Assembly: GCA_028823435.1 (NCBI GenBank)
Contig: JAPKBK010000017.1
Location: 1-14,952, forward strand
Source of the DNA: Flavobacteriales bacterium
GTDB taxonomy: Bacteria > Bacteroidota > Bacteroidia > Flavobacteriales_D > Sanyastnellaceae
Length of the DNA: 14,952 bases
Direction: 5' to 3'
Part shown: piece after piece, positions 14,920 through 14,952 of the stretch
How the letters are laid out: each line of letters begins with the position of its first letter
How positions within the stretch are numbered: the first letter of the stretch is position 1
Translations under genes and position numbers: made by a program
Notes under the pieces: model-generated
The model's input: only the letters and a program-made list of their open reading frames with translations
Databases searched by the model: none
Told to the model about the DNA's origin: nothing

Positions 14920-14952
14920 AAAAACGCTGACGGCTCGGAGGAGAAAATTTTG
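14920..14952. other. trailing non-coding sequence at the window edge
   Basis: The last 33 bases follow the cupin-like stop. They contain a purine-rich CGGAGGAG stretch (14936-14943) that could be a ribosome binding site for a gene beyond the edge, but no start codon can be confirmed. Confidence 0.25.

Noticed and set aside
1..14952. Defence island, prophage, CRISPR array or mobile element
   Set aside because: No repeats with regular spacing, integrase, transposase, toxin-antitoxin or nuclease genes were found. The gene content is metabolic, transport and envelope related.

Overview
The window looks like chromosomal DNA of a free-living, probably aquatic, member of the Bacteroidota (Flavobacteriia-like). 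The evidence is a secreted protein with a type IX secretion (Por) C-terminal sorting domain, the long (~670 residue) Bacteroidota form of urocanate hydratase, the ~630-residue Bacteroidota-type PurF-like amidotransferase, TAnnTTTG-type promoter boxes, and starts without strong Shine-Dalgarno sequences. Placement below phylum level is inference. No RNA genes, insertion sequences, CRISPR arrays, integrases or phage genes were recognised.

Left block (1-8244, all minus strand). Seven genes are packed head to tail; every junction is either a 4-base stop/start overlap or a 1-base gap. In transcription order they are: a 56-residue DUF5522-like Cys-rich protein, urocanate hydratase (hutU), a glycerophosphodiester phosphodiesterase, a short GlpD-type glycerol-3-phosphate dehydrogenase, a TolC-like outer membrane factor, a lipoprotein membrane fusion protein, and an RND inner membrane pump whose 3' half runs off the window. 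The chain joins one step of histidine breakdown, a two-step route from glycerophosphodiesters to dihydroxyacetone phosphate, and a complete tripartite efflux pump, probably on one transcript.

Centre (8245-11232). A 53-base divergent control region carries a perfect inverted repeat, and each arm contains a TAccTTTG box, one facing each way. To the right is a 630-residue PurF-like amidophosphoribosyltransferase on the plus strand, converging with a T9SS-secreted protein of unknown function on the minus strand.

Right block (11233-14952). A split YeeE/YedE sulfur transporter is encoded by two ATGA-overlapping plus-strand genes. They converge with a minus-strand PIG-V-like polytopic glycosyltransferase. 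After a 245-base intergenic stretch with two perfect hairpins comes a cupin_8/JmjC-like protein. Its metal-binding HxD motif reads HxA, while the distal His and the likely 2-oxoglutarate contacts are kept, an arrangement seen in non-haem iron halogenases and also in pseudo-oxygenases. This protein and the seven-gene coupled chain are the two most interesting items here.
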